Below, piece by piece: positions 1 through 12,700 of a stretch of 64,000 bases of DNA (positions are counted from its first letter, which is position 1; the number at the start of each line of letters is the position of its first letter). The stretch is from Serilophus lunatus (Eukaryota; Chordata; Aves; Passeriformes; Eurylaimidae). The stretch covers positions 511,802 to 575,801 of the forward strand of contig VXBA01004862.1 of NCBI GenBank assembly GCA_013399895.1. The letters are read 5' to 3'. The notes beneath the pieces were generated by a model. The model made no database searches, was not told the origin of the DNA, and saw only the letters and a list, made by a program, of their open reading frames with translations. Both the position numbers and the translations under genes were made by a program.

Positions 1-3000
1 TTGGTTTAAAAGCATGCGCTGTGCTTGGGGGTGGACCACTGAGCCCTTCAATGCATCAATACAAGCTCAGCTGCAGGAAAGGAATTAAGGCTTGTGCTCA
101 CAGGTGTGTAATAACACTCTAGTCAGCAGAGGCTGTAAGTGCCAACAAAGTCAAAGTGCTAAAAGTTAGTTAGATGCTTCCATACATTACAAAGTGAAAG
201 ATCAGTCTTCATTGACATGTACCAAAGTGTAGCAAGTGCCTCATGAGAGAACTTGGGGTCAGTGAGAATGTAGATAGAAACTGCTGGAGAAGGCAACAAA
301 GGGTAATGTCAGTTTCACAGAATAAGTCCTAAGGAAGGTGAAGTAGTTGGGCTTTAAATTGTTATTTACCAGATAGGCCACAGATCTATTTGAAATTAGT
401 AGCAGTATTGGTCAAAAACCCTAAATCTAATGGGGTCAACAGAAAAGAGGGTCAGGCACTGAAATATCTGCCAGATAGGAATTCATGTCTGAATAAGAAG
501 ATAGATTTTGGATTTAAAAGGACAGTCCATGTGAAAACAGGGTAGTCCAAATACCATTTTAAATGCATGTTAAATAGAATTTTCTTTTCCTTCCTGTCCC
601 TACCCTTGCAAAAGATTGGTAAGTGGGGTAAATAGTATATGTCTCTTTCCTCCCTTGGATGCCTCTGCTGCTGGCTGAAGACAGCATAGCACTCCTCAGA
701 TGGCAAAGGCAGGAGGAATTCCTTTCGTAACATCTGCCTACGTGAGGGTCCTGGAATTTGCATCTTCCCTTGAGCCTGCTTTTACTCACTTCCCTGCCTT
801 CTTGACATTCTCCTCTTGTCCAACAGATAAGAGCACATTTTCAGAACCAGTTTTGCAATTACCCATCTTCTCAGTTTTCTTTCCTGACCTTTAAAGGGGA
901 TGCACCAAATAAATGCTTTTGTAGAAGTGCCAGACTTTCTGCAGGGTGGCTGTTTCAAAGGAACAAATATGATCTTTCCATAAATACCTTGTCAGGCTCA
1001 TGTAACTCACGACTTATTTATTGCAGTCCTAATGCACACCGTGGAAGCTGGGGCTAGTGTTGCACAAGAACATCCATCTAAAGCATGTCAGAACTGCAGA
1101 GCATGGTAGACAGCTAAATTTTTGTGCAAGCTGCTTAGCCATTGTTAAGTTTAGCTTTTACTTGAGTTTCAGGAAGCATTTAAAACTATTCAGAATTTAG
1201 ATGAAAGATGAAAATATTACAGCTCGTAAATTGCTTGTTAGGTATCTGGTCTTGGCATTCAAAACCCAAACTTGTACACATAGGTACAGCAACAGAAAAC
1301 TCTTCCATGACATCGAAAGTATGAGTTTGTCCCCATTAACTAAATATTTCAATCCTATTTCAAAGTCTTTTGAGGTTTACATATCCCTGCAAGGCTCACC
1401 TCAACTGGACAGAAAGCAGCTTTAATGAAAAGCTCACCCATCTTTTCCATGCTTTGCTGACCGTCATAGTATCCTCAGGAAGAAAAAAGGGCCCCTTTCC
1501 TTTCTCTGGTGTGTATTGGCTCCACACTTGTGTCACCAAATCTGGGCAGTGGGTGGCCAAGAGAAGCTCTTTCTTTTACTGAGAAGCTCAGCATGGACCT
1601 GGGTTGCCCTTACCTAGGTGGCAGTCAAAAATTAAACTTTTGGGAAGCATGACAGGGTCACAAGCATCACTTTGTTTAACCTCTTCACTTCCCAGCAGTG
1701 TATGAGAGGATTTTGCCCAGTATGAAAGAGCCATGAATTCAGAGCATCACACTCTGTGACTGGTTTTCCTGCTGCATTCGTGCAGCATAAATACCTAAAT
1801 CTTCCTCCACTCATCTGTCTTCTTCCGGTACATGCATGCCTGGCGGATTGTGAACCTTGAGGAGGTGGTAGGTCCCTGTGCTTCACTGCGGTTGTGTTCA
1901 ATGTTTTGCTCACAGTTTCTGCCTTGAAAACTTAGTGTATAGCCCTGGCAGATTAGGGACAAATATTTTATATTTACTAAAAGCAAAGAAACCAAGGCGT
2001 AAGCCAATGCCTTGGCATTTTTATAGTGCTGAATGCTTCTTAAAAATGTGGCCTTAAGACCTTCGGTGAAAGCATTTTATACTTAAGATGCAAAAAAACC
2101 CAAGGCTCTTTCTTCTGCGGTCATCCCCCACAAAATCCATAGCATTGGATATACCCTGAGACAGGCTGGCATACCAATAGCAAATGCATGAGAAAAAAAC
2201 AGTTAATGAGCAAACTACATAGCCCTTGCTTCATTGCTTTATGGGTAGTCACACACAAATCTTAGCCTAAAAATCTCTGATGTAACATGCACTGAAAACA
2301 TTTGTGTACTCTTCATCTCACACAGCCTGATTTTGTTTATCAAGACACAGTAGGTATCGGCTCTGGATGCTTAGCTTTCACCTTTAAATCTGGCTTTCAG
2401 GACTACTGGCCAGACTCCCTCCACTATTTTGGTTTGAATTCAGCATAATTCTTTTGGCAATGAAAGAGTTTTAAAAGCAGCAACTCCTCCAAGAGGTTTC
2501 AGGTGGCTTGAGAGTCAGCTTTCTTGAGAGCAATTATAATAAAATTGTAAATAACTGCCTTTTTTCCCTGTAATTTTCAGATGGCAGGAATAAATCAGAA
2601 CCACAAAAGGGATGTTAGCAGAGCCAAAGCCATTTAGAGTTTAGCCTTCATTGAGCCATTCCTTCTATTCTCTGGCAAGATAAAGTATTTTGTGGCTGTG
2701 TATCAACCTTCCCACAAATAATCCAGAAAGTTGTACTATCTGCTGAGCCAAGGAGTAACTTCATTAGTGCTCACCACATCTTATTTGAATTACACATACA
2801 GTTGGGTGTTTAAATTACAGGAAGACTTTGTGTTTAAGAGTTTCCGCATCATGCTGAGGCTTGGAAAAAAAAGACAGGTTTGACACATAATAGGGATTGA
2901 TGTGCCACTTCAAATGCTGGTGTTACTGGAAAGGAAGGAACTTCCACAGGAAGAGCAAAGGAAATTATACAGGAATCAATAAAGGATACTAAAAATAGTG

Positions 3001-6000
3001 CTTGACTTATCTTCCATGTGAGTCAAAATACCCTACCCAAGGGATACACATGCTATGTCTTGGCTGGTATATCCAAACTGCTCCTACTGGTACACAGGCT
3101 GTCAGGATTTCCTTGTAAGTCAGTGGGGAGAGTCAAGCATCTCTAGAGGACAGTTCATCTCAACTACATAAAGAACTGTAAGGAGACAGAACTGCTGCAG
3201 AACTGCTATTTTCATAATTGCCATCAGCTTTACATGCTTAAAGTCAAGCATGTTTTTAATTAATATCCTGGAGAGAGCTTGGGGAGCGGAGCACCTGGTA
3301 GGACTCAACAGTTAGCTTGGAGGAAATAGAAAAAATTTGCAAATATTCTGGATGAACCTGATGAGCAAAACCAGGAAAAAGGAGAGATTGCCTGCAAGGA
3401 TGACTAAGTTACAAGCTCAGAAGTGTAATAAATCCCAGGAGAGAGAATATGATTAGTCAGGTAATTTACAGGTAATATGCTTTCATCATTTTCTACTTAG
3501 CATTAATTTTCTAAAACACCAGGCGGGAGCTTGCTCAGAAGAGAGGAGAGAAGTAGCAGCAGAGGAAGGGGCCATGGTGGCATGGCCCTGGGGTCTGTCA
3601 TGCCATGCTCTGCAGGGCAGGGAGCAGAGCCCTACCATGTGGTTCCTGAGCCCTATCATGCCTAGCCTTGTGCTGGCTGTGCTTTTGCCTAGAAAGAAGC
3701 TCTCTGACATCCTTTTTCCATCCACCTCTGGCAGCATCAGCACAGGGTGGTTGTGCTTGGAAAGGGGAACTGCCACAGCCATTTGTCTACACATCGGAAA
3801 AGATTTGATGTTTTGGGATTCAAGGCAAAAGCTTCAGCTTAGAAGTTCACAGGGATTTTGGCTGAACAAAGCAGAAGCAAAACGAAGCAATGTGAGTTGG
3901 GAGATGTTTTTGTTAACCAAGGCACTAACAAAGAGTGGAGAATGTGACAAGGAAAATGATGGAACTATGGCTAATTTGACAGGGAGGAAGGATGTCACTT
4001 GTCTTTCTTCACATATGGGATTAACCTTCCTATGCTGTAGTTGCTGTTAATATCCGACCAGGCAACTCATCAGATGTATCAATTTTAAGCCCTTATTTAC
4101 ATGACCACTCCTCAAGAACAACGGATTACACGATGACAAAATATACTAGTACCCAAAGTCCTTCTGCAGAATGTCAGAAAATACGGTTTGGGCACAAGTG
4201 AGGAGGTTTTTATTTCTTAGGTGCTATTAAAGCCTGTTACACAAACTCCTCAGGGTTTTCTACACTCCTTAATGGGGATTGTGTGACTAGACTGAGAGTA
4301 GCACAAGGCTCTAAATTTGAAGGTTATAGCCTGTAACATGCCACAATAAGTTTTTAGTGTTGCCCCTGTTAATCAGCACCAGGCAAACATGTGCAAGAAA
4401 TAATGCCTTCCTTGAATGCCCCCTACCTCCAACTTCCCAATCTTGCAAACAGAAAAACTGCAAGAGCCAACAGATCTGTTCTTGCTTGGTTTATTTCATT
4501 TTAAGCTTATGAAAATGCTGTGTTTGCAGTTTATATGTCTTGACACAGTGTTGTTTCAACAACATTTAAAAAGAACTGCATAAGCAACAGGCAGACAGAG
4601 AGGGTAGCTCATTTTATTCTGTGTTTTGGAGGGATCCTATGTAGTCCTGTAATACCAATTACATTATCTGAGCTATTCATTTGCCTTTGATTTACTCACT
4701 TCAGAGGATGAACACAAGCTCAGCTGTTTCCCTTTGTTTTCTACTTGTTTCCGCTTTCAGTTTCTCAAGTACCAGCACAAGAAGTAGCACAACAACAAAG
4801 TTAATCTACCAGAAGCAAATGTTTACAGCCCAAAAGGATTGTCTGCGTGAATGTTTTAACTAAATATATATATTAAAAAGTCTTTATTAATAGCAGTGTT
4901 TGTAATGTGATTTCACTTCCTTCTCCACAAAGCCAGAACTTGGTATCCAAACTCCCTGGCACTGAGTGAGTGCTGAGCACTGAGACACTGCTTTGCTGTC
5001 TGGCCATCCTCCAGCTGACAGCTGATCACTCATTTGCATGAGTTTTTAACGCAGCAGCAGAATAGAGTGCCTGCAGTCCTTCATGGTTTGGTATCATCCA
5101 GGGCACTGCTGCAGGTCTTTGTTTTGGGTTGGTAAACACTCTTTTTTAAAATCATTGCTGGCTCCCAAAGAGGTTGTTCAGGAACACTCAAATCAAGCTC
5201 TGTTAACTTCTCCTTTCTACAAGTTTTAGCTATGCCTGTATGAGTAAATTCATTGTGTCCAGCTCCATTCCCTGGCACTGTATCCCATGACCATATATTT
5301 AATCTCTCCACACCCACCAAAGAGTGTGCCTATACTCAAGCTGCCTTCTGGGAACAATCCCTGGGCCAGGAGTTCTTTGGAAGATGCTCTTTCGCAGGAG
5401 CAATTGTTTTATAATTTGAACAAAATTATTTAACAATACAACAATCAAATTCTGCCTCCTGGGAATGGTCACAGGCATTGTAGGCGGCTATGTGCCTGGA
5501 CTAGTACATTGTGACTCCTCTTCCTGCTGCTTGGCAAATCTTGGCTTGATCTCATCCCGAGTCACAGAATCATCCTTCATCCCAGAATCGCATGTCCGTG
5601 GCCAGGCAGCACAAACTTCGTGTCATTCAAAAACTGCACAAACTTCACCCCCTTGTTGTATCTTTCAAGCAATCAGTCTATCACATGTAACTCTACTTTG
5701 AACGTCCTTAATAAATGAGCCCTTTTTATGAAGTACTGAACTTATGTAATTCCCAGGCAATCCATACAACTTTTCCTCAACTCAGGAACCAAAGTTCAAT
5801 TGACTTCAATGGTACACAGCTCGTATCACAGCTCTATGGATTCTCTGCTTCCCTGGATACACAGGTGCCTTCACATGGTGAGGAGTTAGGCTCCAATTAG
5901 AAAATATAATTTTTAGAGTAACTAAATTCTTCTCCTGTGAACTGCACAAGGCAGCTTTTGCTCTGTCTATCTGCTGAAACCAAGCTGAGATGAGAGGGCG

Positions 6001-8464
6001 AAATATTTCCTTTCCCATAGCGCAGAAATGATAACATTTTTCATATCAGGTTCTTTAAGGAAGAAAATATACTATGCCTGTGTATACAGGAAATAGGTTC
6101 TTCTGACTATTTCATCTCCATAATTTCTTTCCTCTCTTGTCAGCTTCATTTTTTCCATAAGATCTGGGAAATGAGCAATTCTTCCCTCTTCGTGACTTGA
6201 AACACACAACAGTTCCATGGGATCTTTTGCTTCAGAAAGCAAAGCTGAATCTGTTATTCCCCTACATACAGATTATTGGTGGTTTGGTCTTTTGGGTGCA
6301 ATGGTGCTTTCTCTGCCCTGTCAAGGGTGATATCAATGGTGAAACATCTGATAAAGGTCAGTGAAAGTTTGAATCCTGTTATATATATAATCCAGTATGA
6401 TTTCAGGTCAGGCTTCACTGTCTACCAAGAGCTCACTCCTCCTCACTGGGAGCCCAGAATGTCTTTCTGGGAAATACAGGCTAGCTATCTTCTAAGGGTT
6501 AAGGAGCTGGAGAAATAGTTCATCGCTCTGTGGTGGACCTAATGTAGGTTAGAATACAAGTGCTAAAATAAGGCAAAACGTTAACACAAGAGAGCTTTGC
6601 CTTCCCCTTAAAAAAACCCAAATAGGTGGAGAAATGGGGAAAATAGTCAGAAATTATAAGGACTTGGTGAAATGAACACAGGGCATTTGGAAAGTAAGTG
6701 GTCTGTGGCCTGAAGAAAATCTTGTATCAGGAAATTACAAGATGATATGTAAATGCAGATGAAGAAGGGTGATACAGTTTGTAGTAACATGTTCTTAAAG
6801 GCTGGAGGAAAATCTTATCATGGTGTGGGGTCTGGTATCAAAGGATCAATCTGAAACTTATGGAGGTGAATACAGTCCAGTCTGATGTCAGGCTACTGGA
6901 AAGGCAGAAGAAAATATTTCCTACAGCCTTCTTTTCTAGGAAGAAGTCTTATTGGTATCACAAAGTTCCTGGGTTATCCACAACTGCGGGAACAAGGAGG
7001 TCAATCAAAATTTCCCAGGCTGCCATATGGAGAAGAACAATGGCAGAGAATGCCAAGGTAAAGCAAGTTGCTGCTCCATGCTGTGTCACATTGTACCCAT
7101 ACATGATGGTCACTTCAGTGCCATCAGCAACCTCGCAACAAAGAGTTGGTGGGCAGCAGAGGGGGGCAAAATGCAGGGTACACATGGTGCAGTTGTTTAA
7201 AGCTACCTATTTCCATTGGCAACAGGTTTGAAATCCTTTATTCAGAGGTGGGATGTTACTGGATGAAACCCAAAGGCATCAGACAGCAGTGTACCAAACA
7301 GATTCAGACAAATTCCTTCAGGAAGTAATAAATAAACAAGAAGGACTTCTGGCCTTGTTTTGATGTTCTTTTACTCATACAGGTTCATTAGCAGCCAAAA
7401 TTATCCTGCAGGCATCACAGGCTCTCCTTCCTCACAGTGCTTTTCCAGGTTCTCTAACAGGATATAATGACTTACCGACTTGTCTTAGGCTCATTAGAAG
7501 CATAATTGCACAGTTTTAACTTTCCTACTACTATGTTTGAGGCCCAAATCCTGTCTTCATAGTCTCTGTGAACTAACTCTTCCTTTTGTAAAAAAGCCCT
7601 TGGCAGTGTATTAAAGGGGAACGATACCTTTTGAGAATTTTTTTTCTCTCTCCCTTATTTTTTAGGGGTTTTTTTTTCCAGGAACACTTTTCACTCATTC
7701 ACTTTAAAGCTGATTTAAACTGGGAGACCTTCTTCTGCTATCTGGTGACTGGCTTGAAAACTAATAGGTTCCAAGGTATTGCTTGGAGTACTTCTTAGGA
7801 GTATTCAAATTGCATGTGACAAGCTCAGTGACACAGGGTCAGCGACACAAGGTTCACTGTTCTTTCTTTATATTTATGCCTGTCATCTACTCCTTTACTC
7901 AATCTATTTCCAGAACACCTACAACTGGTAGCACATTTTTAAAAAAATAATTTAAAATAGCAAAACTAGACATTTCCCATGAGAATCCTCAGGAAGAAAT
8001 ATGTTGGTTTTTCAGTATTAATTCTTAGTTGGCACTTCCTCCCAAGAATTATTGTTCCCCTAAGAAGTGGTTTTGAGGTAACTATACAGCACAACTTAAA
8101 ACATGCTGCACATTACTCCAATCTCATCCTTTTTATGAAGAGAGAAGACTAGCATCCAGCCAAAGCATAATTTCTACTTTTCTTGCTTATGGCTATTTCA
8201 TAGACTAAGGAAGCACAATGCAGCAAATCTAGCCGGAAAGAACTAGTGTTCCAATCAGTTAGTTGCAGTTGAAAATCAACAGTAAAAATGGATCCTTGAT
8301 GTAGCTCTGCTGATGTCATGTTAATGAACTCCCAGCCATGTTGCTTTCCCAGTTGCCTCAAACGATAGATGGTGGATTTTCACAGCTGTTGCATTGTAAA
8401 TAGAATAACTACCATATGTGTAGTGTCCATCAGCCTGTAGTCTCTGAAAAAGGTTAGGATTGAA

Positions 8465-8563
8465 TACAAAAATAAATAAAAATAAAAATAAAAAATAATA
8501 AAAAAATAAAAATAAAAATAAATAAAAATAAAAATAAAAATAAAAATAAAAATAAAAATAAAT
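8465..8563. repeat. A/T microsatellite, AAAAAT-type units with AAAT variants
   Basis: About 100 bp is made only of A and T apart from one C near its left edge. It is mainly AAAAAT hexamers, most regular at 8525-8560, with AAAT and longer A-run variants on the left. On the minus strand it reads as an artificial Phe-Tyr-Phe-Tyr/Leu frame, which is not a gene. Confidence 0.95.
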
Positions 8564-8699
8564 GGTTAGGACCAGCATACAGTGCTGCTCCTTCTAGTGT
8601 GTTGTTCTGGCTTCTAGTAGCTGGCAGATAGAGGTTTCTAGAGCCAAAAGACGTATTTGCAGCTCTGTGTTTATTAGCTGATAGCCTTTCTTCCATAAG

Positions 8700-8884
8700 T
8701 CTAAGTGCTTTTGAACTAATTTAATCTTTTATCCTTCACACCATTCTATGGCATCCCACTATTTAATGAAGTTCTATGGGAGAAAAAGACTCTCTTCTTT
8801 GCTTTAAACCTCCATCTGAAGCTTCTTCAATTTTGCCTTATGACAAAGTCCTAATAATTACTCCTTATTCAACTTCCTGTTCCC
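8700..8884. repeat. Possible left part of an older interspersed repeat split by CR1
   Basis: This A/T-rich stretch abuts the CR1 insertion. Its right-hand partner (9348-9770) resembles an old amniote repeat, and this part would be the piece displaced by the CR1. The assignment of the left part rests mostly on position and similar composition. Confidence 0.25.
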
Positions 8885-9347
8885 AGCACAGGAAGGACAT
8901 AGACCTGTTGAAGCAAGTCCAGGGCCACCAAGATGATTAGAGGAAAGGCTGAGAGAATTTGGTTTGTTCTACCTGGAAAAGAGAAGGCTTTGGAATGACC
9001 TAATTGTGGCCTTCCAGTACCTGAAGAGAGCTTACAAGAAAGAGGGAGAGGGACTATTTATAAGAGCATGTAGTGACAAGACAAGGGGAAGCGGGTTCAA
9101 ACTGAAAGAGAGTAGGTTTAGAATAGATATTATGAAAACATTCTTTAGTATGAGAGTGGTGAGGTGCCTGAATGGGTTGCCCATGGAAGTTGTGGATGCT
9201 CCATCCCTGGAAATATTCAAGGCCAGGTTGCATGGAGCTTTACGAAACCCGATCTAGTGAAGGATGTCCCTGCCCAGGGCAGGAGGTTGGAACTGGATGG
9301 TCTTTAAGTTCCCTCCCAACACAAAGCATTCTATGATTCTGTGATTC
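8885..9347 (+). mobile_element. CR1 LINE, 3'-terminal fragment (5'-truncated)
   Basis: About 460 bp matches the 3' end of chicken-type CR1. Diagnostic stretches include the ACCTGGAAAAGAGAAGGCTT segment, the TGGTGAGGTGCCTGAATGGG segment, CCATCCCTGGAAATATTCAA, GGTTGGAACTGGATGGTCTT and the terminal TTCTATGATTCTGTGATTC repeats. The frame at 8964-9257 (97 codons) is a by-product of this sequence, not a gene. The copy is 5'-truncated, as is usual for CR1, with no reverse-transcriptase region. It lies inside an older repeat. Confidence 0.93.
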
Positions 9348-9770
9348 ATTCACTTAATGATTTTATAACCTCTCTAGTTTCTCCTCTCAGTCCTTTTTTT
9401 TCCCCGGCTGTGGAACTTCAGTTCATCTTCTGTATTAGAGAAGTTGCATCACATGTCTAGCCAGCTTTGATGGTCCATTTTGCACCTTCACAAATTCTGC
9501 TATGCCATCTTTGAGAGATGGAGCTACAGTCAGACATCAGACAATTGAGAGATGCTCACTGTGGGTTTATATAATGGCATTGTTGAAACTTTGCCCTTCC
9601 CCTCCTAATAAATACAAGATTTCATTTATCTTTTCAACTACTACTGAATCAATGTCCCAGGAAACTGTTTTTTTAGAAACCAGGTACTAAATCTCTCTAC
9701 AATGATTACCCAAAAGTCCTCTTGTAGTCCTTACTGTTTCACATGCTTCGTATTGCTTTGCATTAAAAAA
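9348..9770 (+). repeat. Old, diverged interspersed repeat (unnamed amniote family)
   Basis: The stretch with CATCTTTGAGAGATGGAGCT, GGGTTTATATAATGGCATTG, CTCCTAATAAATACAAGATT and ATTGCTTTGCATT follows, in order, a high-copy repeat I recall from turtle and other amniote genomes (roughly: gagatgg...ggatttatataatggcat...cctaataat...actgctgctg...ctttgcatt). Divergence is large. The family name is not assigned from memory. It is immediately followed by an A run at 9766. Confidence 0.42.
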
Positions 9771-12700
9771 AAAAAGTCGCTGGGGCTGCTTTTCAGGTCT
9801 AGGCTTGTCAGAAGGAATTCAGAAGCTACCTGGTATAAACTGCCAACACACCCAGAGTGAGGTACCGAGTGTCCAGGCCAGTGCAGCGGGCAAGACGGGC
9901 AGCCTGCCTCAGGTTCAGGTTGCCTGGCATTTCCTGGCATGAGATCCTGCCTTCGCTTCCTTATGGCACTGCCAGAAGTGAGTGAGCTGAAATCTTCCCT
10001 GGGTGCCTACCTCAGGCTAGTTTAGTCTTGTTGGCAGTTGATTTTAGTTTGGGATTTTTGTGGTTTGGAGGAGGTTGTTTGGGATTATTTTGTATTGTTT
10101 CTCTCAGGCAAAACAGCTCCACCATTGCCAAGGAAGAGGCTAGGGAATGTACCTCTTATCCATACTTAAAAGAAATAAATAGTGTGATCTTTCATATGGA
10201 AATTACTAATGGTAGCACTATTTGAGAAAAAGTTTGACATTTGAGCAGTCTTGCTGAGCAGGAGACCGACAGCGTTGGCACTGACACGTACATAATTTTT
10301 TCCAAACATGCGAGAAGTCCTAATTTGAAAAACTTTCAGAGATCTGAATGGCTAAATATGCAGAAACTCTTTCCTAGGTGAGCCACTCATAGCTCCTGTG
10401 GGTCACGTTAGGCCAGGGCAAGCTGGTGGGATAAGAGCCCCATGGGTCCTGTGAACAGCAGGGATCCCAGGCTTGGTGGGAAATAGCTCCGGGCTGCAAC
10501 AGAAGAAATAAGCATCTGGCCAAGGAGGAGGAGGCAGTGAAGCAAAGGAGGCAGGAGAACTTTGAGGAAACAATAGAAGAACAGCTGGAGAACCAAGATT
10601 CACCTTGATGCAAAGGGCTGACCTGCTCTGGTGAAGAATGAGAGTAATGAGGGAAGTGGTTATTTACAGGATCACGTTTTATCTCTGTCCTCGAGTCTGG
10701 GTCCAGACCAGTGAGCTTCCAAGCCTCACCTAGCATACACACATTCAGTTCCCCTCTGTCTGTGTATGTTGCTATCTCCAACACCTCAGACATCAATAGG
10801 CTAGATCCCTACTCTACAGGCAGGCATTTTTATAACAAGTTTCAGGTTTGAAATATGGAGCAGGCCAAAACCAAAGATCATCACTTCCCCCGACAGACAA
10901 AAAACCAACTGGGGCCCATCAGTATTTTGCTGACTCCTCCCACTCACCCACTCTGCAGAGACTGCTTTCTCCTGTCATCCAGGGGAATAACATCAGATCT
11001 CAGCCAGTTGCATGGCGCCAGTGCAAAGGGAACAAAAGCCAAGGCAGTTGTGGAAAAAAGGGCATTGTTCCTAAAAATGTAAATGATGTCACTCTGTTCC
11101 CTAATGGCATCAGTAAAACATGACTTTCAATGGCAAGTGTGTCTCTCCACAGTTCCCTGCAGTGAGAGTAGAAGGCATGGAATTGATTTATATGATTTTC
11201 AGAGGCTGGATGATTACCATAAAACATCATTTTTCAGCATAATATCCCTTCCCACCTGGACACAGAGCTGAGCAGCACGTGATGTGGGGCTGGGTGCTTT
11301 GAAGGGACCTCACCCAATGTGAGGGCGTGTGGACAGCAGTGATGGTGTGAGCATACCTGTTCCCAGAGGGAGAAGAGACACCCGTGATCCTCATTACTGT
11401 ACTCCCACATAATAGTCATCGCCATTTGCATTGTGACATCTGCTAGAAATCTTAATCATGGGTTGCAACTCCAACGGAATAGTCCTGAACAGATGTAGGA
11501 GTTACATTTCTAATTATCTTAACACCTTTCCAACAGGGTGTCATAAACACAAGTTAATTAAGCATTGTGCTAACCCTGTGATGCAGAGATACACCTATTT
11601 CTTTTCATTCTGATTTACAAATGAAGATGAGGGACTAGCTTATAGTTGGTACTCAGTCCTAAAGCACAAGCCCTTATCTGGCCTCTCCGCCCTAGCCCCT
11701 AGGTCCTGCCCCACCTGCCAGAAGGTCAACACATTTTGACCTATTACTGATAAAATTAACAGACCACATCATGTGCCCCTGCAAAATCCTAACAAAGTTT
11801 TCTTACAACGATGAAAATCAAGAGGAGTTTCAATATTTGTTACTTCTCCCTACATTGGTGCCTTTGAAGTACCCCTGGCCCAGGCTGCTTCCTTTCAAAA
11901 ACCTGAGGGCCAGCCATGGCCTCACCACAGATGCATTCCTGCAGGCACCCATACCATATGAGCCATTAGTCAGGCAAGGGATGACTCTTACTTATCCATG
12001 GATTGCCTAGCACAATGCCCTCATGACACTTGCAATTACAGATGAACCCAAGGAGTGAAAGCCAGACTTGTCTCCCTTGCACCCTACAAGACGCTCATGT
12101 TGAACTGCCTGCATCATGGCATGAAAAATCCGTGCCATGAATGACAGCTGTAATACCTATGCCTTGTAAGAAACAGCCTGGGAGATCAGGATGCTGACAC
12201 CCTCCAGTGATGCATCCCAGAGCTATGTGTAGAGAAGGACTACAGGAAAGAGCTGCTTGGCTGCAGAGTGATGCTGATGCACCAGAGTTGCTCAGGTGGA
12301 TTTTGGGCAGGAAAGGGTGGAATAAGGCTGGCTAGGCATCCTGCCATCCCTCTGAACCATCACAGGAAAGGAGAAAACAATTTCAAGTCCCTGGCCTAGA
12401 AGACATCTTCCTGCCAGCCTTCTAGCTGTGTTCAAATATTTCCAGACCCTTCTAGCCATGGGGAAAGGACTGGAAAGAGGGAGATTGAAGCAAACCAGTC
12501 ATGAAGGGCATCACTGCCTGCCCACAGGCAAAGTGTGTGCACCAGCAAGGATGACTTCCCAGATGAACAATGATCCCTTTCCACGGGCAAGCACTGAAAT
12601 TGCATTTTATTTCTCAGATCAGTTTCTGTAGGAAAAAGCAGAAGCAGAGCTGTTAGACATATCTCAGTCAGATGGATTTTAGGATAACTCAAAGTGGACA

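Noticed and set aside
3574..4050. 158-codon open frame (+)
   Set aside because: No recognised domain and no promoter or splice context. Six frames over 64 kb hold about 6000 random stops, so a few frames of this length are expected by chance.
5560..5600. Possible antisense CR1 end (CACAGAATCAT)
   Set aside because: The following bases do not continue into the CR1 tail consensus on the minus strand.
8321..8696. Minus-strand Phe/Tyr/Leu repeat proteins
   Set aside because: They are translations of the A/T microsatellite.
8964..9257. 97-codon basic frame that looks protein-like
   Set aside because: It is entirely CR1 3' sequence.
10374..10796. 140-codon open frame (-)
   Set aside because: Overlapping frames of 62 and 66 codons are open too. 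No homology recognised and no splice signals that fit.
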